64,000 bases of DNA from Agapetus fuscipes (Eukaryota > Arthropoda > Insecta > Trichoptera > Glossosomatidae). The DNA is taken from the NCBI GenBank assembly GCA_951799405.1, contig OX637352.1, forward strand, positions 15,138,820 to 15,202,819. The letters are read 5' to 3'. A program made the position numbers and the translations under genes. Below, piece after piece: positions 53,998 through 64,000 of the stretch; within the stretch, counting starts at the first letter, position 1; every line of letters starts with the position of its first letter. The notes beneath the pieces were generated by a model, which saw nothing but the letters and a program-made list of their open reading frames with translations, was not told where the DNA came from and made no database searches.

Positions 53998-54313
53998 AAC
54001 AAAAATCATAAAAGTAGGGAAAAACTAATGTTTTCATTAACAAGAAAATAATATTTAAACACATATGATGCCTAATTAGATAACACATTTTAGGTACTAT
54101 TAAAATTCACGTGATACATATTAGGGTGTTGATATATTTGAACATGTGAAAAAAAAAAGAGTAAAGGAACTCTTGAAAATATGTACAAAAAAATATTTAT
54201 GTTCTAAAGCAATTCCTTGATTCTTAATGACCTAACACATTGCTGTAGAAAGATTTTACATTAATATATAATATTCTCTTCTACAGAAATTATCTCCAAA
54301 GTTAAATACCTAA
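53998..54313. repeat. Duplicated AT-rich DNA, matches 9749-10072
   Basis: Collinear; no gene. Confidence 0.65.
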
Positions 54314-55010
54314 TGCCTGATCCACACGCTTGCCAAGCCTCGACAAACCGTCACAAGCCCGAGCGTGTGGATAGGTGTTTGGCTCGGTTTGTGTAGGTTT
54401 GCAAGAGCTTGTGGCCGACCCGACCAAGTGTCGGTTTTTTGACACGAGTCAAAGGGATTTACCGCAAGCGTTTGCCACGCATCCACACGCTTGTGCGGAT
54501 GCGGATGTTCATTCTGATCGGTAGCGAGCAGGCGCGTGCTATTTACAAATTCTCTGTCAATGAATTATTTAAAACTCCACCATCACTAATTCTTCCTTGA
54601 TAACGTATGTCTACAAAAATGAAATTATAATTGCTATCAAGTAATGCCAGAAGAAATATATTAAAAGATTTTTTATAGTTGAAATATTCAGTTTCACTAT
54701 GAAATTGGTTTTCTATAACTATATGTTTTCCATCCCAAATTCTTAACCAAATTTTTCATTTCCTTTTATTTTCTCTCTTTTCATTTGTTTTTTTTTTGTA
54801 ATCAAAAGAAGTTGAATCCATTGACTTATAATATCATGGTTAAATCAAATGTTATAGCAGACAACAGCTGGACTTCCGTCATGCTTGCTTAGTCAAAGCA
54901 CACTGACGCACTCGCAAACGTGTGGACATTGCTGTTTGGATCACTTTATTTGTCGAAGCGTTTGTACAGGTTTGTGGTTTGCCACAAACGGCAAGTGTGT
55001 GGATCCAGCA
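54314..55010. mobile_element. Harbinger-like element H3
   Basis: Paralogue of H1 with the same TAA flanks (54311-54313, 55011-55013), because the whole region is duplicated. It has a short GCGGAT duplication near 54496. Confidence 0.75.
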
Positions 55011-55106
55011 TAATACATATTTTTTTTACAGAATTCTCAAAAACATATGACTTTGAACAGACGTAATTTCAGCAGTACAATAATAATCATATGCTAGTCC
55101 AGCCTG

Positions 55107-55690
55107 GTCGATAGCTCAGTTGGTAGAGTGCTTGCATTCCATGCCGTGAGCTCGGATTCGAATCCCGCCGAGGGTGTCAGAAATGATTTCCCGTTTTAGT
55201 GTTTATTTCAAACCCCAAAATAAAATACCGGCAAGGCTTTCCTTGACTGATTCCTTGACTGATAGGTTGGTATGCGGCTGACCACCCTTACTGTAAAAAA
55301 TGGTTCACTTTGCCAATGTCACTTCAGGGAAGGTCGGCAACAGTTGCAGGGCTATGTTCATTAGAGATTGGGTTTTTTATATTGTAGGTCCACATGGGGC
55401 ATGTGTAAGCGCGAAATTATGCATGTCTGCTTGTGGGAATGCATTTAATATGAATCTCAAATGATACATATCTTTGCAGCTTAGATTTAGATTTAGATTT
55501 TAGCTTACTCAGCCTTCACAAGAAATGACTACCAGCCCTCTCGGGAGCTGGGAAACCCCCACTTCACCTTAAATGGTTGGCGTAAGGCCGGCCCCTTTAC
55601 CTGTAAAAATAAATAGGTTCAACTCGCCACATCGGGGATAATGCGGCAAGAAGTTACAGTATATGTATAGATTAATTGCGTTTTTTTTTG
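55107..55690 (+). repeat. S1 SINE split by R1
   Basis: The S1 head (55107-55242) and body (55503-55690) are separated by a full R1 (55243-55500). The paralogue 10857-11172 is uninterrupted. Confidence 0.85.
55243..55500 (+). repeat. R1 repeat, full length, inside S1
   Basis: Begins with a duplicated head (CCTTGACTGATTCCTTGACT) and ends (TTTAGA)n followed by TAGCTT. A short GCTT repeat flanks it. Confidence 0.85.
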
Positions 55691-55853
55691 CGTTTTTGTT
55701 CCTAGGCTACACTGCGTACCGGAACCCAAACTTCCAATTCCGTCTGGTCCGGCTCTGTACCCGGGCTAAAAAATCTCCTGATAAGACAATGGTGAAATGT
55801 AACAAGGAAGAGTAACACTGTTAGAATATAGATTATCAACATGAAAAAACCTT

Positions 55854-56791
55854 CTATTCAGAGTGTTCTATTAAATGCTTTTTCAAGTAATTAGAATAAT
55901 TTGTTCTAAACTCACACTGATTGCAAGCAAAACGTTTATACTCGGAATGTGTTTGTATATGATTTTTTAAGTAGAGGGAATTTTTAGCTTTATAATTACA
56001 CTGATCACAAGCAAATGGTTTATGCTCAGAGTGAGTTAATTTGTGACTTCTTAAAGTGCATGGTAGCTTACATTTGAAATCACACTGATCACAAGCAAAT
56101 CCTTTATGCTCAGAGTGCCTCAACATGTGAGATTTCAAGGTGCTTGTGAATTTTGTTTTAAAATCACACTGATCACAACTAACTCCTTTATGCTCAGAGT
56201 GTGTTAATATGTGATTTTTCAAGTTGTGTCGGCGCTTACATTTGAAATCACACTGATCACAGGCAAATCCTTTATGCATAGAGTGCCTCAACATGTGAGC
56301 TTTCAAGTATCTTAATAGTGTGGCCTTATAAGAACATTGATTACAAGTATATGGTCTATCATCAGAATGCACAAATTTATGACTACTTAATGAGGTTGCT
56401 AGCTTACATTTGAAATCACACTGATCACAAGCTAACAGTTTACACTCAGAATGTGTTAACAAATGATCTTTCAAAGTGCGCAAGCGTTTGGCTTTATAAT
56501 CACACTGATCACAAGCAAACGGTTTAAATGCAGAGTGTGTAATTCTGTGTCTTTTTAATATACTTGGTATACGAGCCTTGTAATCACACTGATCACAAGC
56601 AAAGGATTTAACTTTGGAGTTAATTATTTTTTTAGTATTGGTTTTTTTCATTGATCCAGAAGCACATTTGTATGTTTCCTTGCAGCAACTGAACATCTGA
56701 TGGATCCTCAGGAGTTTTCTTTCATTGACTTTGTAGCTGCAGGCATGGCACACATGATCCACCTTGACTGAGTCCCTCTCACAACTGGCAG
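55854..56791 (-). CDS. C2H2 zinc-finger gene 2, exon 2 (9 fingers)
   Basis: Acceptor TTTACAG precedes CTGCCAGTTGTGAGAGG on the minus strand. With exon 1 (58127-58382) the coding length is 256 + 938 nt = 397 aa plus stop, in frame. It starts with the same Cys-rich unit as gene 1 (CHACSYKV...QMFSC), then nine C-x2-C-x12-H-x3-H fingers, all with both His present. Linkers are H-S-E-x-K type. Relative to gene 1 it lacks the tandem triplet of fingers, and its helix residues differ (for example RIPSILKRH, KFTSTLKSH), so its DNA target should differ. It is the best candidate in the window for a functional host gene. Its role is inferred to be transcriptional regulation in the nucleus; the target is unknown. 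Confidence 0.85.
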
Positions 56792-56914
56792 CTGTAAATT
56801 ATAACAATGCTAATTAGTTTTTGACACATTTAATGTAATTTTACACCAAATGCTCACCGACATAATGTCCAAAGACATAATAGATATGAATGAACTGAAA
56901 GAAGTATGCAAGGG

Positions 56915-57393
56915 TCTGTAATGAACGCCAGCGCCCGCCTGATTTATGGTCAGAGCAAATACTGCCATATTTCTCCACTCCTGCAGAAGCTTCACTGGTT
57001 GAGGATCCCAGAAAGGATTAAATTTAAGCTGGGCCTCACGGTACACAAAGCGCTGCATGGAGTGGCGCCAGAGTACTTGCAGGAGCTGATACTATCGAGG
57101 AGTCTGCGCGAGAGGGGGCTCACTCTGCGATCTGCCGACAGTGCTCTTACATCTATCAGCACTCAATACAGAAAAAGAAGTACAGTGATCGGAGACCGCA
57201 CTTTCGGCGTTGCGGGACCGTCCACTTGGAACCAGCTGCCTCCTGAAGTGCGCGCCAAGAAAGGGATCGAGAGCTTCAAAAAGGGAATGAAGACCCATTT
57301 CTTTACCGCCGCGTCAAGCCTGAAAGCGCCCTTGCAGTGACAGTAGTCACGAAACGGCGCTATAAAAATCCTCATCATCATCATCATCATCAT
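56915..57393 (+). pseudogene. CR1/L2-like LINE 3' end in ZF gene 2 intron
   Basis: 5'-truncated. It encodes an RT C-terminal region: LIYGQSKYCHISPLLQKLHW, IPERIKFKL, ALHGVAPEYL, then RTFGVAGPSTWNQLPPEVR and SFKKGMKTHFF, a hallmark of CR1/L2/jockey-type LINEs. The tail is (ATC)n. The target duplication CAAGGG is at 56909-56914 and 57394-57399. Removing it restores the sequence seen on the two sides of the giant element in gene 1. Confidence 0.85.
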
Positions 57394-57398
57394 CAAGG

Positions 57399-57519
57399 GC
57401 ATACCCAGGATCAGAACTAGGGAGGGGCAAGCCACGATGTAAAATGGTATGACACTGAAGGCCATTTTTTACTTCCAGGGGGGAGCAGCTGCCCCCCCCT
57501 TGGCCCTACCTGGGTACGC
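57399..57519. mobile_element. Small palindromic MITE, paralogue of 35639-35788
   Basis: Ends GCATACCCAGG / CCTGGGTACGC, inner hairpin of G and C runs. Confidence 0.75.
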
Positions 57520-58126
57520 AAATAAATAACCCGTAAAAATAAATAGGTCCTGAATCGCCACGTGGGACCCCTTCGAGGATAACGCAGGCAAGAAGTTACA
57601 CTATGTGTGTCGCTTAGTTGCATTTTTTTTGGTCCATCCATGCCTTCCATACTCGGTCTTCCCCTACCACGACATCCATCTATTCTTGCAACATATCCTT
57701 TTTTTGTCAGTCTTTCCTCATTCATTCTCTCCATATGTCCAAACCATCTTAACAAACCTCTTTTAATCTTCACTTCCTCTTGCACCACTTTCTTCTCTTA
57801 CAAATTTCATCAATTTCATTCCTCACCCTATCACTCCTTTTTTCCCAATAATACTTCTTAGAAAGTCCCTTTCAACCAGTCCATGTCATGATAGGAATGA
57901 GTGGGAGAGACTCTGCAGAGGTTCTGGCCACCACTAAGGGAACGGCGCAAGCGTAACAGTTTAGGTACATAGTGGGACACAGAGGCAAGTATCCATCTTA
58001 ATACGACTCTTCCCACCTGAATGGCTACATACACCTTGGGGCAAATCCGCCACTGCCGGTCATTCTCATGTTGACATACTATTCAAATACACTCCAACAT
58101 TTCAAGCTAAACTAATTAATACTGAC
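57520..58126. other. ZF gene 2 intron: S1 3' end, LINE scrap, conserved intron start
   Basis: 57530-57628 is the 3' part of S1 b variant; 57640-57870 is an antisense LINE fragment; 57812-58126 matches 2921-3229. Confidence 0.6.
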
Positions 58127-58382
58127 CTGAATACCCCTCAATGTTGATTCTCTCCACAAGCACGCGGCATTCCTTCAACAAGCCATCAGGTGGAGGGGCA
58201 GAGTCCTCATTCTTCACATTATCCGCCACAGAGTCCTCGGCAAGCCATTCCTTCTTAATATCCAGTCTCTCTTGCTTCACATCGCTCTCTTCAATGTCTA
58301 TTTGTTCATCTGAGTGCGCTAGTTGTGCATCCATAAACTCCGAGTCCGCCTCCACCTTCTCAACCTTCACAACAATGTCCAT
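58127..58382 (-). CDS. C2H2 zinc-finger gene 2, exon 1
   Basis: 85 codons plus one base, starting MDIVVKVEKVEADSEF. It differs from copy 0 at only a few positions (DEQIDIEE against DEQIYIEE). Acidic, K-x-E-rich, no finger. Donor CAG|GTCAGT on the minus strand. Splicing to 56791 keeps phase and makes a Gly-Tyr-Ser-Ala junction. The 5' flank is of the conserved type shared with copy 0. Confidence 0.8.
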
Positions 58383-59008
58383 CGTGACTTAATCACTTGT
58401 ACAAAACAAGCAAACAGCAATCCTCCAATATCTATTGGACTTCACATCTACAAAACTACTAATTTAATCAAAAGCCAGTGAGACGAATACCTGTCAGTGG
58501 CCGATGCCACAGGCCGATGCTCAGAGCTGTCATGCAAGATCCGGATCAATGAGATCGTGTCACGGGCCACGGCAAATCTGTCAAGGATAACTCGTCTACA
58601 GACAGCTCGGTCATTGGCATTGCGGTCACGGACGATTCGGTCACACGACAGTTGTGCCAGACGACTTTTCTGTCACATGTAATGTAAAATTCACGTACAT
58701 CGATGAACGTGATGAAAATCTCAACCTTGTAAAACGTCACTTTTGAAAGATAATCGTGATGTTTTTTGATTGGCGTAAGGCATCCCTGCCTTTGTGACCA
58801 AAAATTTTTTTTTAATGAAATAATGTCGCGTGCCACATGCCATGGAAATAAAAATGCATCAAATGTTTGTGTAACTTCAGATTTTTAATAAAAATAAAAA
58901 TTAATACACGGAGGAAAATAATTAAGTAGGTACATTAATTAAGCAGAAAATACAGGTCGCTATTTAAATATATTTTTAATACTTTATCTTGCCCTCTATG
59001 ACATATGT
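58383..59008. repeat. Segmental duplication, copy C, with promoter region
   Basis: Upstream of ZF gene 2. Collinear with 3486-3617 + 4123-4620 and with 45655-46140. It lacks the hAT MITEs of both. A ~150-bp stretch after TTTAATACTTTATCT is deleted relative to copies A and B. Confidence 0.7.
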
Positions 59009-60200
59009 TGTTACAATACCCTTCCTATTGTACCTTTTTAACAATACTCTTAGTTTTGTTTCCTTATTTCAAAGGACAATATTTTATTTATGTGTCATTT
59101 TTAACATGCCTCTAACATTTCTAACATTGTCTTGTCTTGTCTTGTATCCTGCCGCCATTCCTCTAGGGGTGGCCAGTACCTCCACATAAGTGCCTCCACT
59201 TGACTCTGTCCCTGCATACTTCTTTCATCTCATCTAATTTCATCACTCTTTTCATGCATGCTCTTCTCTTGTTTCCACTCTGTAAATTCCATTCATTCGC
59301 AATCTCACTTATCTGATCAATCCATTCTTTTCTAGGTCTTCCCCTTCCACGCTTACCTATTACATTCCCTTTATACACTCTTTTTGTCAGTCGGTCTTCA
59401 TTCATCCTTTCAATATGTCCAAACCATCGCATCACACTTCTTTGAACTTTCACTTTCACGCTTTCTTTTACTCCGCATTCATTCAGAACCCATTCGTTTC
59501 TCACTCTATCTTTCAGTGTTTTTCCTGTCATACTTCTTAAATGAGCCATTTCTACGGTGCATACCTTATTTACTTCTCTTTCATTCACCGTCCATGACTC
59601 GCTTCCATACATCAGGGTCGGCAACAATATACAATTGTGTACCGCCATTTTCATTTTCTTTGGTATCCTTTTATTCTTCGCTATTCTAACATAGTCTATT
59701 TAAAATGTTTACAACAATACTTTACCATTGTTTCTTTAATTTCAAAGAGACCTTTTACTTGTATGTTACTTTTAACATGTACCTTCTAAAATGTGCCCAA
59801 AATTGTATTGTTTATTTTCTGTATTGAATTGCATTATTTCTATTCATTCAAAACCTGCGCAAAGGTAGGTCACACTCAAGTGCAAAGAGATAAGTTGACC
59901 ACCCGCTTCTTCCATAATATTATCCCTAGGCCCTTCCAATAATATCATCATCCCTTCCACCCTGTATTCTTGAACCTTTATATATCCCTGCCACACCCTC
60001 CATACAATAGATTACAATTACTGAGTTTGAGCTGTTCACAGTTCATGTTACCTTTGTACAACTAAAAGTATTATCAAATATATAGTTATACGATAAAAGT
60101 AAATCAGTCTTTTGTTAATCCACAAGAAGTTGTGTCACCGATTCTCCCCACTGAAGTAGAATAACACCTGAACCTGGACAAGAGAATTGATGCCATAACA
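59009..60200 (+). mobile_element. Solo LTR with nested LINE
   Basis: Ends TGTTAC / ATAACA, exact 4-bp duplication ATGT (59005-59008, 60201-60204). Copies A and B read through (GACATATGTGTTGC). About 627 bp without the LINE. It has a TATATAT-type box near 59978. A Gypsy-like LTR is likely. Confidence 0.85.
59128..59683 (-). pseudogene. LINE 3' fragment nested in the solo LTR
   Basis: Minus-strand 163-codon frame (59163-59654) with LLPTLMYGSESWTVNERE, MRWFGHIERMNEDRLTK, GRGRPRKEW and VCRDRVKW. 5'-truncated, ends in an (ACAAG)n tail. 9-bp duplication TTCTAACAT (59119-59127, 59684-59692). Confidence 0.88.
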
Positions 60201-60204
60201 ATGT

Positions 60205-60923
60205 GTTGCAGAACCAGAATTCGGATGCAAGATTTCCAAGCATCTTGCGTTGCTTGTCCACACTCCTGAGGGCCTTTAGTTGGTGACTCTGCTGGTCTAC
60301 ATTGTTATAAGTGATATTTCAACACTGAGAGCAGAATAGTCCTTGTGCTCCAAGCTTTACATCAAGTGCCTTTATAACATTGCTCCGCTTGTGGGTTCTC
60401 ACATCTTCCTACTAAGCTGCAGTATAAAGTGTGTATAATCAGTCCAGCAAGGTTTCCAACCAAACATGAAGTGATGTTGACTTACTTTTGCATATATTGT
60501 TAAATATCTGTTGAGCAGAAAGGAAATGTTGTCGGCATCATTTGAAATCACATAGATTATGTTTGATGCTAACTGATGGTTGAAAGATGATGAATAATAA
60601 AGTTGTCCCACAGGATGTTTTGTTATCTGTGGCATTTGTCAAGTTGCTTGCTTTCCTCCTTAAGTGAGCGACCGCCCGCGCCCCTGCACTACTTTATAAC
60701 CACTGTGAAGATGGGACACAATAACACAACACAAAGCTTAAATACTCTTTATTATGTCTTCTTATATGTTCACTCATTCCCCAAAACAGACAAATATTTA
60801 TGAAGGAACAAAGCTATCATTTTGGTGGCAGAGTCCAAACAATCAAATCACAAATGCCAGGAATACTTGAATATATTTTATTTTATTTTGGATATCCAAA
60901 ACATCCCTGGTCTTTAACCGTTA
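60205..60923. repeat. Segmental duplication, copy C continued
   Basis: Collinear with 4811-5543 and 46331-47046. No gene recognised. Confidence 0.75.
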
Positions 60924-61682
60924 TGCTGCCTCCACACGCTTGCAGAGCCTCGACAAACAGTCGCAAACGCAAGCGTGTGGATAGACGTTTGGCTCGGCTT
61001 GCGTAGTCTTGCAAGAACTTGTGGCCGACCCGACAGAGTGTCTGTTTTTTGACACGAGTCAAAGGGATTTGCCGCAAGCGTTTGCCACGCATCCACACGC
61101 TTGTGCACATTTATTCTGATCGGTAGCGAGCAGGCGCGTGCTGTTTACAAATTATTTTTAGGGTTTATGTTTTCAAACAGTGAAAAATCATTTTTAATAC
61201 AAAATAAAGCATTTTTTTCAAAAATGTAGTTTTATTTTCACTATAGGACTTAATTAATTTTATTTGCCTCGAGTTTCTCTTGAAAATGACCTGAAACTTG
61301 AAGGTTGAAAGTACTCGAGACAAATAAAATTACTTAATTATTGTGAAAATAAAACTATGTTTTTGAAAAAACATTTTTATATATTTTTTCATTGTCATTA
61401 TAAGGAATTATTTAAAACTCCGCCATCACTAATTCTTCGTTGACAACCTATGTCTACAAAAATGAAATTGTAATTACTATCGAGTAATGCCAAAAGAAAA
61501 CATATTCTAAAAGATTTTTATAGTTGAAATATTCAGTTTCACTATGAAATTGGTTTTCATAGTTTTCATTCAGGAAAACGTTCGTAATTTGTTTAAAGAT
61601 TTTAATCTTTTTGAATAAATTTATCCGTGAAAATAAACAGTGTTTTTAATTCATCAAAAAATTATAAAATTAAATTGGTTTT
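60924..61682. mobile_element. Harbinger-like element H4, truncated by LINE
   Basis: Same as H2, including both PLE inserts (61145-61383 and ~61560-61680). The right end is missing because a LINE starts at about 61683. Confidence 0.75.
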
Positions 61683-61872
61683 CTATTGTGGAGGTGCTCA
61701 TACGTACAAAGATTGTACAAACAAGGAGGGTCCTCCAAAATGTAAAAATTGCACAAAGCACAACGAAAGATTTAAGTTGTCTTTTCCTACGGAACATAGG
61801 GCCAATGATAAAATAAAATGCAAAATCTACTCAAAAATGCTTTTTCTTGCAGAACAAAATATTGAATATTAA
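61683..61872 (+). pseudogene. LINE ORF1 end with zinc knuckle
   Basis: Frame FYCGGAHTYKDCTNKEGPPK then CKNCTKHNERF: Cys/His pattern of a C-terminal CCHC-like knuckle of LINE ORF1 RNA-binding proteins. It is 5'-truncated at the Harbinger junction. The upstream part of that frame (61627-61682) is Harbinger DNA. Confidence 0.55.
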
Positions 61873-62300
61873 ATGCTTTCTTTTTATACTTCCTTTGCAC
61901 TGTTTCAGTACACTCTGTTATCTCTTCTTTTTATATTCTCTATCCTATCATAATATAATAATTCATGTATATGGTGGACCTGTGATTAGTAATGATACTG
62001 ATGTGTGTATATTGTTTTATTTGTACATTGATGATAGATATGTTGTGAAATGTAAATTGTTTTGTTGTATTTATGGATATATGATAGTGTTCGCACTTTA
62101 CAATGAATGCATTATTATAACATGTCTACCAAATATTTATACCTTGTATAATATGTATGTACTGACTTCTGTTTTATCAAATAACAATGATAACCTACCA
62201 CTTTTTATTTTGTACTTTTACCTGTCATGTATGCTTTTTACTTTATTTTTATTTTTTAACTCCTATTATGGCAGTCCTACGTCAAAAGTAAAAAAATACA
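61873..62300 (+). other. Inter-ORF spacer of LINE
   Basis: AT-rich. The 154-codon frame 61847-62311 is rich in Ile/Leu/Tyr, with no recognised family and probably non-coding. Confidence 0.35.
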
Positions 62301-63359
62301 ATGAGCATTAATATTATTGATGACGAGAGTGACATAGACTTTATAAGAGTGAATAGACTAGAAGACTTTATTGAGTTAAAGGATGGAGCCTATGATAAAA
62401 ATAATATTGTGTGTGTCCAATTGAACATTCGTTCAATTTGTAAATATTGGGATATTTTTAATGCATATTTTAGAAATTGTTTAAAGTTTATCGATATCTT
62501 AATGCTCTGTGAAACCTCAATAAAGGACTTCGAAACTTGTTTTTATAACTTGCCTGAATTCAATAGTTTCCACTTCTGCCGAAGTAGCAAAATGGGCGGG
62601 GGAATAAAATTGTATGTTAGTAAAAAATTTAATTTTGTACAAAAATCCCTCCAATCTCTTTGTTTTGAAAATGTCTTTGGAACTTTGACACTACCAAACA
62701 AATCTATTATTCACATTCTTGCTCTTTATAGACCACCTAACCTTAATAAACAGGGATTTTTAACTGAAATTTCATCATTTTTTAATGATTACACTAACAT
62801 AAATGATAATATATTATTTCTTGGGGATATCAACTTAAACTTGCTGAACGAATGTGATCCGATAACCATATCTTATGAAAACATATTAGCTAATAACTTT
62901 ATGGTAAAATGTATTTCTGATGTAACTAGAGAAGCAATAGTCAATGATATTGTTACAAAATCTTGTATTGACCATATTTATTTGAGGTATATAACAAATG
63001 ATCCTGTAAGTGTTGGGCGTGGTTTCTGCTCTGTAAATATACGTGCTTGTGTATGTGAATATCTTATAGCTGACCATTATGCGACAGCAATTAGTTTTCA
63101 GTATAGATGGAATAATAAATCTGATAATGTTGTCAAAAATAAACCAATGTTCGTTATGTCGCAAAAACGGTTAGATAGTAATATTATTAAAACTGACTGG
63201 AATACTCTTCTTGAAGAAAATGATTGCGAATTATTATACTATAAAATTTGTAATGCTTTTGATAATTTGTATAAAGAAAGCCTAATGCCCGCTTTCCACT
63301 GCGAGCGGGAAATAGCTGAGCGGGAGCGGGAAATAGCTGAGCGGAGCGTAGTGAAATAG
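62301..63359 (+). pseudogene. LINE ORF2, endonuclease domain, 3' truncated
   Basis: An ATG-led 352-codon frame with an apurinic-type endonuclease: VQLNIRSICKYWDIF (residues ~39-53), LMLCETSIKDF (catalytic Glu region), ALYRPP, FLGDINLNLL and SCIDHIYLR, then IADHYATAISFQ (terminal His). The order and spacing match the N-terminal nuclease of CR1/Daphne/Jockey-type LINEs that nicks target DNA. The RT domain that should follow is absent. From about 63290 the frame runs into an unrelated repeat (CGGGAAATAGCTGAGCGG), so the element was cut by a later insertion or rearrangement. Confidence 0.8.
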
Positions 63360-63520
63360 TTTTGGCCTTCCATTGCGAAAGAGTTTTAAAAAATAATGGT
63401 ATTTGCCTTCCACAGCCAACGAGCTCGGCGGAGTGAGCTAGGCGGGAAATGAGATGAGTCAGATGAAAGAGTTGTTTGCCTTCCATCTACAGCTGGCTTA
63501 GCGGAGCCAACTAGTGTGTG
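63285..63520. repeat. GAGCGGGAAATAGCTGAGCG repeats
   Basis: Two copies of CGGGAAATAGCTGAGCGG, then related CCTTCCA-T/ACAGC phrases (63366, 63408, 63478). Possibly the end of a DNA transposon whose other end is outside the window. Confidence 0.45.
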
Positions 63521-63890
63521 ACAGCTCGTTGCAGCCTACGCCCAGATCAAACGTTTTAATTATTAGTAAAAAAAGTTTTTTTTTTTGTTTCGAAAAATAA
63601 AAAGTAATATATTATTTTGCTTTAATACATAAAAAGTAGATGTTTGAAATAAAACATACATTTTAATATTTTCAAATTTATAAAATAATGTATGATGTGC
63701 AGTGTGTGACAGCTCGTTGCAGCCTACGCCCAGATCAAACGTTTTAATTATTAATAAAAGAGTTTTTTTTTGTTTCGAAACATAAAAAGTAATGTATTAT
63801 TTTGCTTTAAACATAAAATGTAGATATTTGAAATAAAACATACATTTTAATATTTTCAAATTTATAAAATAATGTATGATGTGTTTTTGT
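63510..63890. repeat. ~189-bp tandem duplication
   Basis: Two units beginning GTGTGTGACAGCTCGTTGCA (63513 and 63702) with near-identical AT-rich remainder. Confidence 0.9.
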
Positions 63891-64000
63891 AAATCATGTA
63901 TGGTGTGTTTTATCGCTGTCACGCAACTGCGCGGGTTGGCGCGGGGGGCACGGGGGAGCTGAGTCAGTTGAAAACTAGCGGCCGAGACCATGACACAGCG
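63891..64000. other. Window end
   Basis: A GC-rich stretch after TATGGTGTG; no feature seen. Confidence 0.3.

Overview
This is a eukaryotic, AT-rich, intron-bearing sequence, most likely from an arthropod. The evidence is an insect-like 5S rRNA copy, C2H2 zinc-finger genes with acidic K-x-E-rich first exons, a Helitron-type 3' end of the kind common in Lepidoptera, and many tRNA-derived SINEs, hAT elements and LINEs. Lepidoptera is my best guess, not a certainty. There are no prokaryotic operons, CRISPR arrays or intact tRNA genes.

Once the insertions are removed, the backbone is a tandem cluster of zinc-finger genes on the minus strand. Three paralogous first exons lie at 3230-3485, 36038-36284 and 58127-58382, and two finger exons at 12634-13823 and 55854-56791. 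Donor and acceptor sites join the middle and right pairs in frame (478 and 397 aa). The left copy runs out of the window. The unique DNA around each copy (3486-6075, 43780-50575 and 58383-61160; 8395-10990 and 50846-55240) is also duplicated. One copy can therefore serve as the empty site for insertions in another, which dates and bounds many mobile elements without a database.

The middle gene carries two very large insertions. Its intron holds a 21.7-kb structure (13941-35630) with CCCTCGAAAAAA ends, a 2-bp AT duplication and inverted arms made of ~104-bp tandem repeats. Inside are a nearly complete DIRS retrotransposon (15920-20540), a 5S rRNA pseudogene split by a hAT element (22098-24337), a second hAT with 3.1 kb of contents (27771-30886), a minisatellite and many SINEs. 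About 87 bp upstream of the gene's start codon sits a 7.4-kb foldback-type element (36371-43779). It has a 9-bp target duplication, arms of a ~173-bp satellite in inverted orientation and a palindromic centre.

Other elements are SINE families S1 (perfect pol III boxes), S2 (tRNA-like) and R1 (no clear tRNA head, TAGATT-type tail); Harbinger-like elements; hAT-type MITEs; two solo LTRs; RTE-like, CR1/L2-like and endonuclease-bearing LINE fragments; and Penelope-like remnants. The Penelope-like remnants are palindromic and have hammerhead-ribozyme-like cores at or near their centres.

Layout: 1-3200 Helitron end, SINEs and LINE fragments; 3219-6075 ZF copy 0 exon 1 and upstream DNA; 6076-12630 AT-rich DNA, solo LTR, Harbinger, SINEs and a hAT MITE; 12634-36284 ZF gene 1 with the giant intronic element; 36371-43779 foldback element; 43780-50575 upstream duplication with nested hATs and Harbinger; 50572-55700 hairpin, PLE remnant and second Harbinger segment; 55854-58382 ZF gene 2; 58383-61682 upstream duplication with a solo LTR; 61683-63300 LINE; 63360-64000 short tandem repeats.
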